Source: Chryseobacterium sp. W4I1 (GTDB lineage Bacteria; Bacteroidota; Bacteroidia; Flavobacteriales; Weeksellaceae). Taken from it: a stretch of 64,000 nucleotides of DNA. Under the pieces are notes generated by a model that was not told where the DNA came from, searched no databases, and saw only the letters and a list, made by a program, of their open reading frames with translations. The stretch spans positions 3,887,001 through 3,951,000 of the forward strand of contig NZ_JAUSXQ010000001.1 in the NCBI RefSeq assembly GCF_030816115.1, written 5' to 3'. Within the stretch, counting starts at the first letter, position 1. Every line of letters begins with the position of its first letter. This document shows positions 26,629 to 35,589 of this stretch, one piece after another. A program made the position numbers and the translations under genes.

Positions 26629-27375
26629 ATGATGAAACTATTAGAAGGAAAGGTAGCACTAATTACCGGAGCTACAAGAGGAATCGGAAAGAAAATTGCG
26701 GAAATGTACGCTGAACAGGGTGCAAAAGTAGCATTTACCTATGCCGGCTCTGTAGAAAAAGCTCAAGCATTAGAGGCGGCTTTAAGTTCTGTAACCCAGA
26801 TCAAAGGATATCAGTCTGACGCATCAGATTACGATGCTGCTCAAAAGTTGATCGATGATGTGATGGAAGAGTTTGGAAAGATCGATATTCTGATCAACAA
26901 TGCAGGAATTACAAGAGATAACCTGCTGTTGAGAATGTCTAAAGAAGACTGGGATCAGGTAATGAGAATCAATCTGGATTCGGTATTTAATCTTACAAAA
27001 GCGGTAATCAAGCCGATGATGAAGGCTAAATCAGGATCTATTATCAATATGACCTCTGTGGTTGGAATCAGCGGAAACGCAGGACAATCCAATTATGCAG
27101 CTTCTAAAGCCGGAGTGATAGGATTTACTAAATCCATTGCACTGGAATTAGGATCAAGAAATATCAGATGTAATGCAGTTGCTCCCGGATTTACTGAAAC
27201 TGAAATGACAGCAGATCTGGATGAAAAAACCCTTCAGGCATGGAGAGAAAGAATTCCAATGAAGAGAGCGGGACAAACAACAGACGTTGCTAATGCCTGC
27301 ATATTCTTAGGAAGTGAAATGTCTTCTTATATCACAGGACAAACCCTGAACGTAGACGGCGGAATGCTGACTTAA
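26629..27375 (+). CDS. fabG: 3-oxoacyl-[acyl-carrier-protein] reductase
   Basis: A 248-residue SDR with TGATRGIGKKIAEMYAEQG (residues 14-32), NNAG (near 91-94), Ser in NMTSVVGISGNAGQ, and YAASKAG (near 156-162). RCNAVAPGFTETEMT and ITGQTLNVDGGM at the C-terminus are typical FabG. It reduces 3-oxoacyl-ACP with NADPH in fatty acid elongation. It is a single-gene unit between a TAnnTTTG promoter and a strong hairpin terminator. Two start ATGs are adjacent (MM); either fits. Confidence 0.94.
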   Translation: MMKLLEGKVALITGATRGIGKKIAEMYAEQGAKVAFTYAGSVEKAQALEAALSSVTQIKGYQSDASDYDAAQKLIDDVMEEFGKIDILINNAGITRDNLLLRMSKEDWDQVMRINLDSVFNLTKAVIKPMMKAKSGSIINMTSVVGISGNAGQSNYAASKAGVIGFTKSIALELGSRNIRCNAVAPGFTETEMTADLDEKTLQAWRERIPMKRAGQTTDVANACIFLGSEMSSYITGQTLNVDGGMLT

Positions 27376-27385
27376 TAATAAAAAC

Positions 27386-27424
27386 AAAACCGGCTATTCA
27401 TCACTTGTATAGCCGGTTTTTATT
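27386..27424. terminator. Bidirectional terminator between fabG and guaC
   Basis: AAAACCGGCTAT (27386-27397) pairs perfectly with ATAGCCGGTTTT (27409-27420) around an 11-nt loop, with T or A tracts on both sides. It serves the convergent genes on either side. Confidence 0.93.
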
Positions 27425-27470
27425 TCTACTAAAAAATAAGAGAATCTGCTCGATCTGCGAGAGCATAATT

Positions 27471-28511
27471 TTAGTCTTTAAATATCTGGTTCTCCTGCTC
27501 CTGAACCCTGATAAAAGTAGTTCTCTTAGACAATTCTTTCAGTTTGGAAGCTCCTACATAGGTACATGTAGAACGTACTCCGCCCAAAATATCTTTCACT
27601 GTTTCGGAAACAGGACCTTTATAAGCTACCTTCACTGTTTTTCCTTCTGAGGCACGGTATTCTGCGACACCTCCCGAATGTTTATCCATTGCTGTTTTGG
27701 AACTCATCCCATAGAACAAACGGTATTTCTTACCATTTTCCTCAATCATCTCGCCACCGCTTTCATCATGTCCGGCAAACATACCTCCAAGCATTACAAA
27801 ATCTGCGCCTCCTCCGAAAGCTTTGGCCACATCTCCCGGAACTTTACAGCCTCCGTCTGCGATGATATGTCCTCCCAGGCCATGTGCCGCATCAGAACAT
27901 TCAATAATAGCAGAAAGTTGCGGATATCCAACACCTGTTTTTACTCTCGTCGTACATACAGAGCCTGGTCCGATTCCTACTTTGATGATATCTGCGCCTA
28001 CTAAGAGAAGTTCTTCTACCATTTCGCCGGTCACTACATTACCTGCCATGATAATCTTATCAGGAAAATTAGCCCTTGCTTTCTTCACAAATCCAACGAA
28101 ATGTTCAGAGTAACCATTCGCTACATCAATGCACAGAAACTCAATTTTTGGATGCTTTTCGAGGATTACCCTTAGCTTTTCTTCATCCGCTTTTCCGGTT
28201 CCGGTACTTAAAGCAATATATTGATGGATGCTTTCAGGCTGGCTGTCCAGAAACTGGCTCCATTCCTCAGGAGTATAATGCTTATGAACGGCCGTAATGA
28301 TTTTATCTTTGGCCAGTTCTACTGCCATTTCAAAAGTTCCTACCGTATCCATATTAGCAGCAATTAGCGGAACTCCTCTCCATTTCTTTTTCGTGTGTTT
28401 GAAGGTAAATTCTCTTTCCAGATCCACTTCTGAGCGGGATTTTAAAGTAGAACGTTTGGGTCTGAACATAACGTCTTTAAAACCTAGCTTTATATCATTT
28501 TCTATTCGCAT
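27471..28511 (-). CDS. guaC: GMP reductase
   Basis: A 346-residue IMPDH/GMPR-fold enzyme. The N-terminus [19 protein letters not shown] is that of GuaC rather than IMP dehydrogenase, and there is no CBS-domain insertion. The catalytic Cys lies in [18 protein letters not shown] (near 181-198). It converts GMP to IMP and ammonia with NADPH, allowing purine interconversion. It is a lone minus-strand gene, ending at the terminator shared with fabG and divergent from the Lgt-like gene. Confidence 0.95.
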   Translation of the reverse strand: MRIENDIKLGFKDVMFRPKRSTLKSRSEVDLEREFTFKHTKKKWRGVPLIAANMDTVGTFEMAVELAKDKIITAVHKHYTPEEWSQFLDSQPESIHQYIALSTGTGKADEEKLRVILEKHPKIEFLCIDVANGYSEHFVGFVKKARANFPDKIIMAGNVVTGEMVEELLLVGADIIKVGIGPGSVCTTRVKTGVGYPQLSAIIECSDAAHGLGGHIIADGGCKVPGDVAKAFGGGADFVMLGGMFAGHDESGGEMIEENGKKYRLFYGMSSKTAMDKHSGGVAEYRASEGKTVKVAYKGPVSETVKDILGGVRSTCTYVGASKLKELSKRTTFIRVQEQENQIFKD

Positions 28512-28581
28512 TTTGGTGAATTTATTTATTGTTTAAAAATTAAAATTAGTAATTTAACTTAAATATACTACTTTTGAAAGG

Positions 28582-29325
28582 ATGGATTTTCCTGTTACTT
28601 TTTATATTTTCGGTAAAACAGTTCTTGCACATCCTGTATTTGAAACACTGGGTATTTTTCTTGGGATGCGTTTTTATTTTTTTTTAAAAAGAAAATCGAC
28701 CGAAAAATTGTCTTTTAACACTTCCGCAGCAGTACTTATAGGGGCAACGGCAGGAGCTTTACTCGGTTCAAAACTCATCGGAAATCTTGAAAATCCCTAT
28801 GTTTTATTCGAAAATTTCAGCTTTAAAAGATTTTGGACCAATAATACCATTGTTGGCGGTTTAGCATTTGGGCTGATCGGTGTTGAATGGGCAAAAAAGA
28901 TAGTCGGCCACAAAGAAAGTACCGGAGATCTCATTGTGTATCCTTTAATTTTAGCCATAATCATCGGTAGAATCGGCTGTTTTCTAACAGGAATTCATGA
29001 AGAAACTTACGGCTTACCTACCGATTCAATGTTCGGAATGCATCTCGGTGATGAATATCTGAGACATCCTGTTGCATTGTATGAGATTGGTTTTCTGATT
29101 CTTTTGTGGATTAGTTTAAAAATGGTTGAGAAAAAAAAGAAATATCCATCAGGCTTTATTTTTCAGGTATTTATGCTGAGCTATTTTACATTCAGATTCT
29201 TTTTAGACTTTATTAAACCAAGAATTGAAATCGTTGGAAATTTAGGGACGATTCAACTGGTCTGTCTTTCAGTAATTATTTATTACATTTATAAGATTAA
29301 AAACACCAATACAATTGAATTATGA
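28582..29325 (+). CDS. Lgt-like (prolipoprotein diacylglyceryl transferase family) membrane protein
   Basis: A 247-residue polytopic protein related to Lgt: it keeps IIGRIGCFLTG (near 130-140, compare the Lgt signature GRxGNF) and HPVALYE (near 160-166), the latter matching the Lgt C-terminal motif. It departs from canonical Lgt: Asn of the signature is Cys, and the His-bearing SFHGG-type loop reads IVGGLAFGLIG. It may therefore act on a different lipid or acceptor. Its stop overlaps the start of the radical SAM gene by 4 nt (ATGA), so the two are translationally coupled. A separate canonical Lgt is expected elsewhere in the genome. Confidence 0.8.
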   Translation: MDFPVTFYIFGKTVLAHPVFETLGIFLGMRFYFFLKRKSTEKLSFNTSAAVLIGATAGALLGSKLIGNLENPYVLFENFSFKRFWTNNTIVGGLAFGLIGVEWAKKIVGHKESTGDLIVYPLILAIIIGRIGCFLTGIHEETYGLPTDSMFGMHLGDEYLRHPVALYEIGFLILLWISLKMVEKKKKYPSGFIFQVFMLSYFTFRFFLDFIKPRIEIVGNLGTIQLVCLSVIIYYIYKIKNTNTIEL

Positions 29326-30971
29326 AAATGCTGACCCTTCTCGAAGTTGGTAATCTCGGCGGCGTTGTCGTCATGATTATAGGAATAATCATAGTAGTTG
29401 CCTTAGTGGTTTCACTGGTTGTCACCTTAATAGCAAAGGTTATTTATGAGTGGAATAATGACAAGAAAATTTACCAAAAAACAGTTTTGGCAGACGATGC
29501 TTATTTCTTTGTTGATTTGTGGACTGATCAGCGGTTTTATTTGTGGAGGAATGTAAAAATTAAAATTATGCCGGTAAGAAATTATACCTATTACGATTAT
29601 ACCATCAGTCTCTGTCCCGAATGCCTGAAAAGGGTAGGAGCCAAGATCATTATTGAAGATGAAGCGGTTTTTATGACCAAAAGATGTCCTGATCATGGCT
29701 TTTTTAAGACCATGATTGCTTCAGATGTTCAGTACTATAAAAATATCAGAAATTACAATAAGGCCTCAGAAATGCCTGTTCATTTCGGAACTGATGTGGA
29801 ATATGGATGCCCGTACGATTGCGGTTTATGCGTGGATCATGAGCAGCACAGCTGTCTTTCAATCGTAGAAGTTACCGACCGGTGTAACCTGACGTGTCCG
29901 ACCTGCTATGCGATGTCGTCCCCACATTATGGAAGTCACAGGACCTTAGAGCAGATTGAAGCCATGTTTGATACCATTGTTAAAAACGAGGGCGAACCGG
30001 ATGTCGTGCAGATCAGTGGCGGCGAACCGACGATTCACCCTGAGTTTTTTAAAATTATGGATATCGCCAAATCGAAGCCAATTAAACATCTGATGCTGAA
30101 TACCAACGGAATCCGCATTGCGAATGATCCCGGTTTTGCAGAAAAATTGGCGACTTACGCTCCGGAATTTGAAATTTATCTTCAGTTTGATTCTTTTAAA
30201 CCTGAAGTTTTGGAAGATTTCAGGGGAAAAGATTTGACGAGTGTCCGTATGAAAGCTTTGGAAAAATTAAATGAATTAAATCTTTCCACCACTCTGGTTA
30301 TCGTTCTTCAGAAAGGAAAAAATATTGACGAGATTGGAAAATTAATTGATTTTGCCTTAAAACAGAAATGCGTTCGCGGGATTACCTTCCAGCCTGTAGA
30401 AGTGGCCGGAAGAAACAGGGAGGATTCTGCACACGAAAAAATTACGCTGACGGAAGTAAGGCAGGAAATTTTAAACCAGTTTCCGCTTCTGAACGGTGAT
30501 GATATTATTCCCGTTCCGTGTAATCCTGATGCCTTGGCGATGGGCTATATTCTTAAACTTGAAGGGGAAACCATTCCTCTTACACGATATATCAATCCTG
30601 CTGATTTGCTGAATAATGAAACGAAAAATACCATTGTTTATGAACAGGATGCGGGCTTGCAGATGCAGCTTTTGGATATTTTCAGCACCGGAATTTCTGT
30701 AGATAAAGTTCAGCCTAAAGTAAACCAATTATTATGCTGTCTTCCGGAAGTTTCAGCCCCGAATTTAGACTATGACAATCTCTTCAGAATTATCATTATG
30801 AATTTTATGGATGCCCATGATTTTGACGTGCGTGCTATCAAAAAATCCTGTGTTCACATTGTCAATAAAGATTTAAAAATGATTCCTTTCGAGACGATGA
30901 ATTTATTTTACAGGGATGATAAAATTAAATATCTTGAGGAATTGAGAAAAGAGGATAAGGTTCTTTTTTAA
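29322..30971 (+). CDS. Membrane-anchored radical SAM protein resembling archaeal tetraether lipid synthase (Tes)
   Basis: A 549-residue protein. Residues 13-42 form a hydrophobic anchor. Then come Cys pairs CPECL (98-102) and RCPDHG (121-126), a CPYDCGLC cluster (163-170), C178, and the radical SAM triad C188-C192-C195 in DRCNLTCPTCY, followed by SGGEP (232-236). This order of N-terminal rubredoxin-like cysteines and then radical SAM core matches Tes (MJ0619-type), which joins lipid tails by C-C bonds in archaea. In bacteria such homologues are mostly uncharacterised; some related enzymes make membrane-spanning lipids. Coupling to an Lgt-like protein supports a lipid substrate, but that is inference. 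Confidence 0.8.
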   Translation: MKMLTLLEVGNLGGVVVMIIGIIIVVALVVSLVVTLIAKVIYEWNNDKKIYQKTVLADDAYFFVDLWTDQRFYLWRNVKIKIMPVRNYTYYDYTISLCPECLKRVGAKIIIEDEAVFMTKRCPDHGFFKTMIASDVQYYKNIRNYNKASEMPVHFGTDVEYGCPYDCGLCVDHEQHSCLSIVEVTDRCNLTCPTCYAMSSPHYGSHRTLEQIEAMFDTIVKNEGEPDVVQISGGEPTIHPEFFKIMDIAKSKPIKHLMLNTNGIRIANDPGFAEKLATYAPEFEIYLQFDSFKPEVLEDFRGKDLTSVRMKALEKLNELNLSTTLVIVLQKGKNIDEIGKLIDFALKQKCVRGITFQPVEVAGRNREDSAHEKITLTEVRQEILNQFPLLNGDDIIPVPCNPDALAMGYILKLEGETIPLTRYINPADLLNNETKNTIVYEQDAGLQMQLLDIFSTGISVDKVQPKVNQLLCCLPEVSAPNLDYDNLFRIIIMNFMDAHDFDVRAIKKSCVHIVNKDLKMIPFETMNLFYRDDKIKYLEELRKEDKVLF

Positions 30972-31045
30972 ATAATTTTCCGGCAGATTATCACATTCTT
31001 GTATTAAGAGAGCTCTGAAGCTTTTACAATAAAAAGGGCGGGAAA

Positions 31046-31711
31046 TTATCTTTTCACGCCCCATAAGTTTATTTTTCCTCTATGCATAAAACCAAGCTTT
31101 TCATAGAGCATTTTAGCTCCGGTATTGCTTTCTGCGACATGCAGAAAAGGAATTTTATTATCCTCAAAGATCTTTGCTGACACAAAAGTTACAAGCTGTT
31201 TAGCTAATCCTTTTCCCAGATAATCTATATCGGTGATTACGGCGCTTACCTCCGTCATATCATTCATCTGCATCCTTTCGCCTGTTACGGCAGCTAATTT
31301 ACCTTCCTTAAAGATTCCGAAATAACGGCCTAATTCAGGAGTTCTTGCCTTAAAATAATAAGGATAGAACTTCATCACAAATGCCAGAAGCTCCTCATGG
31401 TTTTCTTCTTTCAGTTCAACGATTTCCTCAGTCAAATCACTCTGAATGGGATTTTCCAGAACATACTGATCACATACAAGTTGCGATAGATTTATTTTTA
31501 AACTTCCCAGATCAGGGCGAGTCCCGAAAATCAGAAAATCATCACAGATCTTTCCATACTCTGTAATGTCTTCTGCTGTTGAAATCTCTGCAGCGCCACC
31601 AAAGGAGGCTACTTCAGGGTTGTAAAATTTGGTGTCCCCGAAATTTAAGCAGAACTTTTCATGATATTCATTAAGTGAATGATAAACAGGATTGTCCAGC
31701 TTTCCGTACAT
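31046..31711 (-). CDS. GNAT family N-acetyltransferase
   Basis: A 221-residue protein whose C-terminal half (about 115-221) has the acetyl-CoA-binding pattern VITDIDYLGKGLAKQLVTFV and ends LYEKLGFMHRGKINLW, typical of GNAT folds (FR47-like group). The N-terminal half has no recognisable motif and could be a second, degenerate GNAT domain. The acceptor is unknown. Its ATG shares one base with the surE stop (TAATG), so it is probably translated with surE. Confidence 0.85.
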   Translation of the reverse strand: MYGKLDNPVYHSLNEYHEKFCLNFGDTKFYNPEVASFGGAAEISTAEDITEYGKICDDFLIFGTRPDLGSLKINLSQLVCDQYVLENPIQSDLTEEIVELKEENHEELLAFVMKFYPYYFKARTPELGRYFGIFKEGKLAAVTGERMQMNDMTEVSAVITDIDYLGKGLAKQLVTFVSAKIFEDNKIPFLHVAESNTGAKMLYEKLGFMHRGKINLWGVKR

Positions 31712-32481
31712 TAGTCAAAATTCATTACTTCTTCCAGTGTTTTCATATATTCATAAGCCGTAAGGTCGAACTTTACAGGAACAATTGAAATATATCCGTT
31801 AGCCAACGCCGTTTCATCAGCATCTTCAGAATCATCCATATTGTTAAAATATCCCGTTAGCCAGTAATATTTCTTTCCGTGAGGATTCACCCTTTCGTCA
31901 AAGCTCTCTTCCCATTTTGCATTCGCCTGTTTACAGACTTTCACCCCTTTGATTTCTTCAGCAGTAAGCTTAGGGATATTCACATTCAGAACAATTCCTT
32001 TAGGCATAGGATTTTCCAAGGTTCTTTTTACAATATTCTGGATATATTCTTTTGCCTGTGAAAAATCAGCCTCCCAGCTAAAGTCCATTAAAGAAAACCC
32101 AATCGCAGGAATGCCCTCTACACCAGCTTCTACAGCGGCAGACATGGTTCCGGAATAGATTACATTGATTGAAGAATTAGCTCCATGATTGATCCCGGAA
32201 ACTACGATATCCGGCCTTCTTGTAAGGATTTTATCAAGAGCCATTTTCACACAGTCTACAGGTGTCCCGCTGCACGAGAAATCGGTCTGCGGTCCATCAA
32301 GCGTTACTTCTTCGTAGCTCAGGGTAGAATTAATGGTAATAGCGTGGCCTTTTCCACTTTGAGGAGAGTTCGGTGCTACCACAACTACTTCTCCTATTTC
32401 GTTCATGAAATTGATAAGGTTTCTGATACCAGGCGCTGTGATTCCGTCATCATTAGTTACCAGAATAAGTGGTCTTTCCAT
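31711..32481 (-). CDS. surE: 5'/3'-nucleotidase SurE
   Basis: A 256-residue enzyme with the metal-binding motif ILVTNDDGITAPG (residues 5-17), NSPQSGKGHAIT (near 43-54), CSGTPVDCV and VSGINHGANS (near 93-102). SurE dephosphorylates nucleoside monophosphates and is linked to stationary-phase survival. The start was set at 32481 (MERPLILVTNDDG) because the upstream codons to 32502 do not belong to the family. It is translationally coupled to the downstream GNAT gene and divergent from prc. Confidence 0.95.
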   Translation of the reverse strand: MERPLILVTNDDGITAPGIRNLINFMNEIGEVVVVAPNSPQSGKGHAITINSTLSYEEVTLDGPQTDFSCSGTPVDCVKMALDKILTRRPDIVVSGINHGANSSINVIYSGTMSAAVEAGVEGIPAIGFSLMDFSWEADFSQAKEYIQNIVKRTLENPMPKGIVLNVNIPKLTAEEIKGVKVCKQANAKWEESFDERVNPHGKKYYWLTGYFNNMDDSEDADETALANGYISIVPVKFDLTAYEYMKTLEEVMNFD

Positions 32482-32540
32482 AAAATATTTTAATTTTAAC
32501 AAAAATACTTAAAACTATCCGATAATTATAAATAAGGTAT

Positions 32541-32548
32541 TAAATTTG
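32541..32548 (+). promoter_or_regulatory. -7 element of prc
   Basis: TAAATTTG matches TAnnTTTG and lies 79 nt before the prc ATG, in the divergent surE-prc spacer. No clear TTG at -33. Confidence 0.4.
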
Positions 32549-32627
32549 ATAGTTTGTAACAGCGAATTAATTGCTGCTACTAATTGCAGTATATATTTAA
32601 AATAAAATCAATTAATAAAGACAGTTT

Positions 32628-34757
32628 ATGTGGAAAAATTTCAAACTGAATAAATTTTTACTCCTAATTCCATTGACAAGTCTAATGTTTTGTTTCAACT
32701 CGCCAAAGAATGACGATGAAAAGATGCAGACGATCATGGTGAGCGTTAAGAATACACTTTCTTATTTACATTACAGCCCGAAACCAATCAATGATGCCTA
32801 TTCCAAGGACGTTTATAAACATTATTTCGAACTGGTAGATCCCGCAAAAAGATATTTTCTGCAATCGGATATGGACGAATTCGGCAAGCATGAAACAAAA
32901 CTTGATGATTATCTCAGCCAGGGTGATTTGACATTCTATAAACTTACCATCGACAGGCTTTATCAGAGAGTAGATGAGATCGACAAGATTACTCAGGATA
33001 TTTTCAGCAAGCCGATCAATCTGCAAGAGGATGAAGCCCTTACTCTTGAGCCGAAGCTTAAAAAAGTACCTGTCAACAAACAGGAACAATACAACGAGTG
33101 GAGAAAATATATTAAATATAATATTCTTCAGGAGGTGGAGTCTATGAACAGCAAAGAAGAAGCTCAGAAAGAGAAAAAAGACTCTGTTCAGAAGTACAAG
33201 CTGAAAGATACAATCAAGTATCAGCCGCTTACGCAGGATCAGAAAATCAAAAAGGCAACGGATGAAGTGAAAGATCTTGTAAAAGATACTTTCACAAGAT
33301 TCAAAAAGAGAAAGAAAATGGATTGGTTTACCGTGTATATGAATGCATATACCGAAGTATTTGATCCTCATACGAACTATTATTCTCCAAAGGATAAGGA
33401 AGATTTTGATACCCAGTTCACCGGAAAAGTAATTGGTATCGGAGCTATTATTCAGGAGAAAAAGGGAAATCTTTATCTGGGAGCTTTAACGATCGGGGCA
33501 CCGGCATGGAAATCTAAGCAGCTTTCTGAAGGTGATAAGATCTTAAAAGTCAGATCCAAACCGAAAGATGATGCCGTAAATGTAGTGGGAATGCTCTCTG
33601 ACGAAGCCGTAAGACTGATCAGAGGAGAAAAAGGAACACCGGTAACACTTACCGTTCAGAAAAAAGACGGAACGATTAAAGATGTAACGATGATCCGTGA
33701 AGAAGTTGCTATTGAAGATACATTTGCAAGAAGTATTGTAGTAAATTCTCCAAACGGAAAGAAATACGGATTTATAAACCTGCCAAGCTTTAATGCTGAT
33801 TTTGAAGATGCTAAAGGAAGAAATGCTTCTGATGACATCAAAAATGAAATCATTAAACTTAAGGAGCAGAATATTGAAGGAATCGTTCTTGACCTTAGAA
33901 ATAACGGAGGAGGATCGCTTACAGAAGTAGGTGATATCATGGGACTTTTCATGGATGCAGGACCTTATGTTCAGGTAAAAGACGGAAACGGAAAAATCCA
34001 GACCCTAAAAAATAAAAATGAAACGCCGATCTGGACAGGTCCGTTGGTAATCATGCAGAACGAGCTTTCAGCCTCTGCTTCTGAGATTTTAGCGGGTGCA
34101 ATGCAAGATACAGGAAGAGCAATGATCATTGGTTCTCCGCAATCATTTGGAAAAGGAACCGTACAGACCTTTGTAGATCTGAACAGATTCCTGAATACGG
34201 AAGATGATTTCGGATCACTAAAACTGACGATTCAGAAATTCTACAGAATCACAGGAGAATCTACGCAGAGAAAAGGAATTGTTTCCGATATCCAGATGAA
34301 AGATTTCTTTACGTATGCAGAAGTAGGAGAGCGTTATGATGATTATGCCTTGGCTTGGGATAAAATTCCAGGAACAAATTTCCAGAAACTGAACTATTTC
34401 AATATTCAGGCTCTTGAGAAAGCAAGCGCAGACAGAATGGCTAAAAACAGCAATTACCAGCTTCTGCTTGAATCTGCCCAGTGGAGAGAAAAGCTGGATA
34501 AAGAAGAAACCATTACGCTGAACATCAATAAATTCAATGAGCTAATGAAGCAAAGAAAGGCTCAGATCGAGAAATTCAAAGCGCTTAGTAAATTTGAGAA
34601 TGGTCTTAAGTTCATGATGTACCCGAAAGAAATTGAAAGAGAGAAAAAAGATGAAGCTTTCAAGAAGAAATCTGAAATGTGGATCAAAAATCTTAAGAAA
34701 GATCCATATCTACAAGAAGCAATGAACATCGTTTCCGATATGGGAGCTAAATCATAA
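32628..34757 (+). CDS. prc: Carboxy-terminal processing (tail-specific) protease Prc
   Basis: A 709-residue periplasmic serine protease. After an N-terminal signal sequence come a helical domain, a PDZ domain (about 255-345, including SEGDKILKVRSKP), and an S41 catalytic domain with SASASEILAGAMQDTGRA (Ser near 480) and SFGKGTVQ (Lys near 507), the Ser-Lys dyad. The C-terminal DUF3340-like region is present. Prc degrades or trims envelope proteins and murein hydrolases from their C-termini. It is a single-gene unit, closed by a strong terminator. Confidence 0.95.
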   Translation: MWKNFKLNKFLLLIPLTSLMFCFNSPKNDDEKMQTIMVSVKNTLSYLHYSPKPINDAYSKDVYKHYFELVDPAKRYFLQSDMDEFGKHETKLDDYLSQGDLTFYKLTIDRLYQRVDEIDKITQDIFSKPINLQEDEALTLEPKLKKVPVNKQEQYNEWRKYIKYNILQEVESMNSKEEAQKEKKDSVQKYKLKDTIKYQPLTQDQKIKKATDEVKDLVKDTFTRFKKRKKMDWFTVYMNAYTEVFDPHTNYYSPKDKEDFDTQFTGKVIGIGAIIQEKKGNLYLGALTIGAPAWKSKQLSEGDKILKVRSKPKDDAVNVVGMLSDEAVRLIRGEKGTPVTLTVQKKDGTIKDVTMIREEVAIEDTFARSIVVNSPNGKKYGFINLPSFNADFEDAKGRNASDDIKNEIIKLKEQNIEGIVLDLRNNGGGSLTEVGDIMGLFMDAGPYVQVKDGNGKIQTLKNKNETPIWTGPLVIMQNELSASASEILAGAMQDTGRAMIIGSPQSFGKGTVQTFVDLNRFLNTEDDFGSLKLTIQKFYRITGESTQRKGIVSDIQMKDFFTYAEVGERYDDYALAWDKIPGTNFQKLNYFNIQALEKASADRMAKNSNYQLLLESAQWREKLDKEETITLNINKFNELMKQRKAQIEKFKALSKFENGLKFMMYPKEIEREKKDEAFKKKSEMWIKNLKKDPYLQEAMNIVSDMGAKS

Positions 34758-34761
34758 AAAC

Positions 34762-34793
34762 AAAAAACCGCTGATGAAAATCAGCGGTTTTTT
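34762..34793 (+). terminator. prc terminator
   Basis: AAAAAACCGCTGAT pairs with ATCAGCGGTTTTTT around a 4-nt loop. Strong intrinsic terminator 4 nt after the stop codon. Confidence 0.93.
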
Positions 34794-34826
34794 ATTAAGC
34801 TATTAACTATGTAAAAAATAATTAAT

Positions 34827-34846
34827 AGTTTCCATATTTGGAAACT
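34827..34846. promoter_or_regulatory. Palindromic operator of the HigBA-like module
   Basis: AGTTTCCA and TGGAAACT form a perfect 8-bp-arm palindrome with a 4-nt centre, 26 nt before the toxin ATG. It overlaps the expected -33 region of the promoter, so antitoxin binding would be predicted to repress. Confidence 0.75.
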
Positions 34847-34852
34847 TATTTG

Positions 34853-34860
34853 TATATTTG
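34853..34860 (+). promoter_or_regulatory. -7 element of the toxin-antitoxin operon
   Basis: TATATTTG is a perfect TAnnTTTG box, 6 nt downstream of the palindrome and 12 nt before the toxin ATG. Confidence 0.65.
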
Positions 34861-34872
34861 ATAAAAACATAA

Positions 34873-35199
34873 ATGAAATATTTTGAAACAATATTTTTAG
34901 AAGATGTTGTAGATTTCTTATCTAGTTTGGATAAAAAGTCAGCTGCTAAGATAATTTATAATATTGACCTGGCTGGACAGACTAATGATCCAAGACTCTT
35001 CAAAAAACTAAGTGGAGAAATATGGGAATTCAGAACAAGATATTTAGATAAACAGTATAGGTTATTGGCATTTTGGGATAAAAGAGATAATGAAAATACG
35101 CTAGTTATTGGAACTCATGGATTTATTAAAAAAGATAGCAAAGTCCCTAAAAAAGAGATAAAGAAAGCAGAAAAAATAAGAGAAAATTATTTTAAATAG
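34873..35199 (+). CDS. RelE/ParE-superfamily (HigB-like) toxin
   Basis: A 108-residue basic protein with DPRLFKKLSGEIWEFRTRY (near 41-59), QYRLLAFWDK and a Lys-rich C-terminal helix ending EKIRENYFK. That is the pattern of the HigB/phage Gp49-like branch of RelE-fold mRNA interferases. Toxin precedes antitoxin by 2 nt, the order typical of higBA. The predicted effect is ribosome-dependent mRNA cleavage; which residues are catalytic cannot be fixed by eye. A palindromic operator precedes it. Confidence 0.85.
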   Translation: MKYFETIFLEDVVDFLSSLDKKSAAKIIYNIDLAGQTNDPRLFKKLSGEIWEFRTRYLDKQYRLLAFWDKRDNENTLVIGTHGFIKKDSKVPKKEIKKAEKIRENYFK

Positions 35200-35201
35200 T
35201 T

Positions 35202-35534
35202 ATGGCAAAGAGAGAAATAAAAAAGTATACTCTTGCAGATATAAAAGATCGTTACATCGGCAAAGAAGGAAGTGAAGAAAGACATCAATACGAGTATGAA
35301 CTTAAAATGGACGTATTGGGACATCTTATTAAAGCGGCCCGCAAAGAAAGAAAGCTCACCCAATTAGAGCTGGGAAAATTGATAGGTGTGCAAAAAGCAC
35401 AGATTTCTAAAATTGAAAATAATATAACAAATTCCACAATAGCAACCGTATTAAAGGTTTTTGATGCACTGGATGCAGATGTGAAATTTAATGTGAAGCT
35501 GGAAGGAAAAAATCTAGAGGTAGAATTAACATAA
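35202..35534 (+). CDS. Xre-family HigA-like antitoxin
   Basis: A 110-residue protein with a central Xre helix-turn-helix (about 45-100): RKERKLTQLELGKLIGVQKA, then QISKIENN and STIATVLKVFDAL. The N-terminal 40 residues are charged and may contact the toxin. It starts 2 nt after the toxin gene. By analogy to HigA it should neutralise the toxin and bind the palindrome upstream of the operon. A strong terminator follows directly. Confidence 0.87.
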   Translation: MAKREIKKYTLADIKDRYIGKEGSEERHQYEYELKMDVLGHLIKAARKERKLTQLELGKLIGVQKAQISKIENNITNSTIATVLKVFDALDADVKFNVKLEGKNLEVELT

Positions 35535-35535
35535 T

Positions 35536-35567
35536 AAAGAGGAGATCTTAATCAAGATCTCCTCTTT
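35536..35567. terminator. Terminator after the antitoxin gene
   Basis: AAAGAGGAGATCTT pairs perfectly with AAGATCTCCTCTTT around a 4-nt loop. It can also serve the convergent sodC gene ending at 35590. Confidence 0.88.
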
Positions 35568-35589
35568 ATTTTGATGTCAGCCTTAAGAA

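Noticed and set aside
27441..27470. AATCTGCTCGATCTGCGAGAG as a regulatory hairpin for guaC
   Set aside because: It lies downstream of guaC and resembles a dispersed repeat also present near 42591; no functional signal is supported.
32766..33371. 201-codon minus-strand frame inside prc
   Set aside because: Antisense shadow of a clear protease gene; low-complexity Phe/Leu-rich product.
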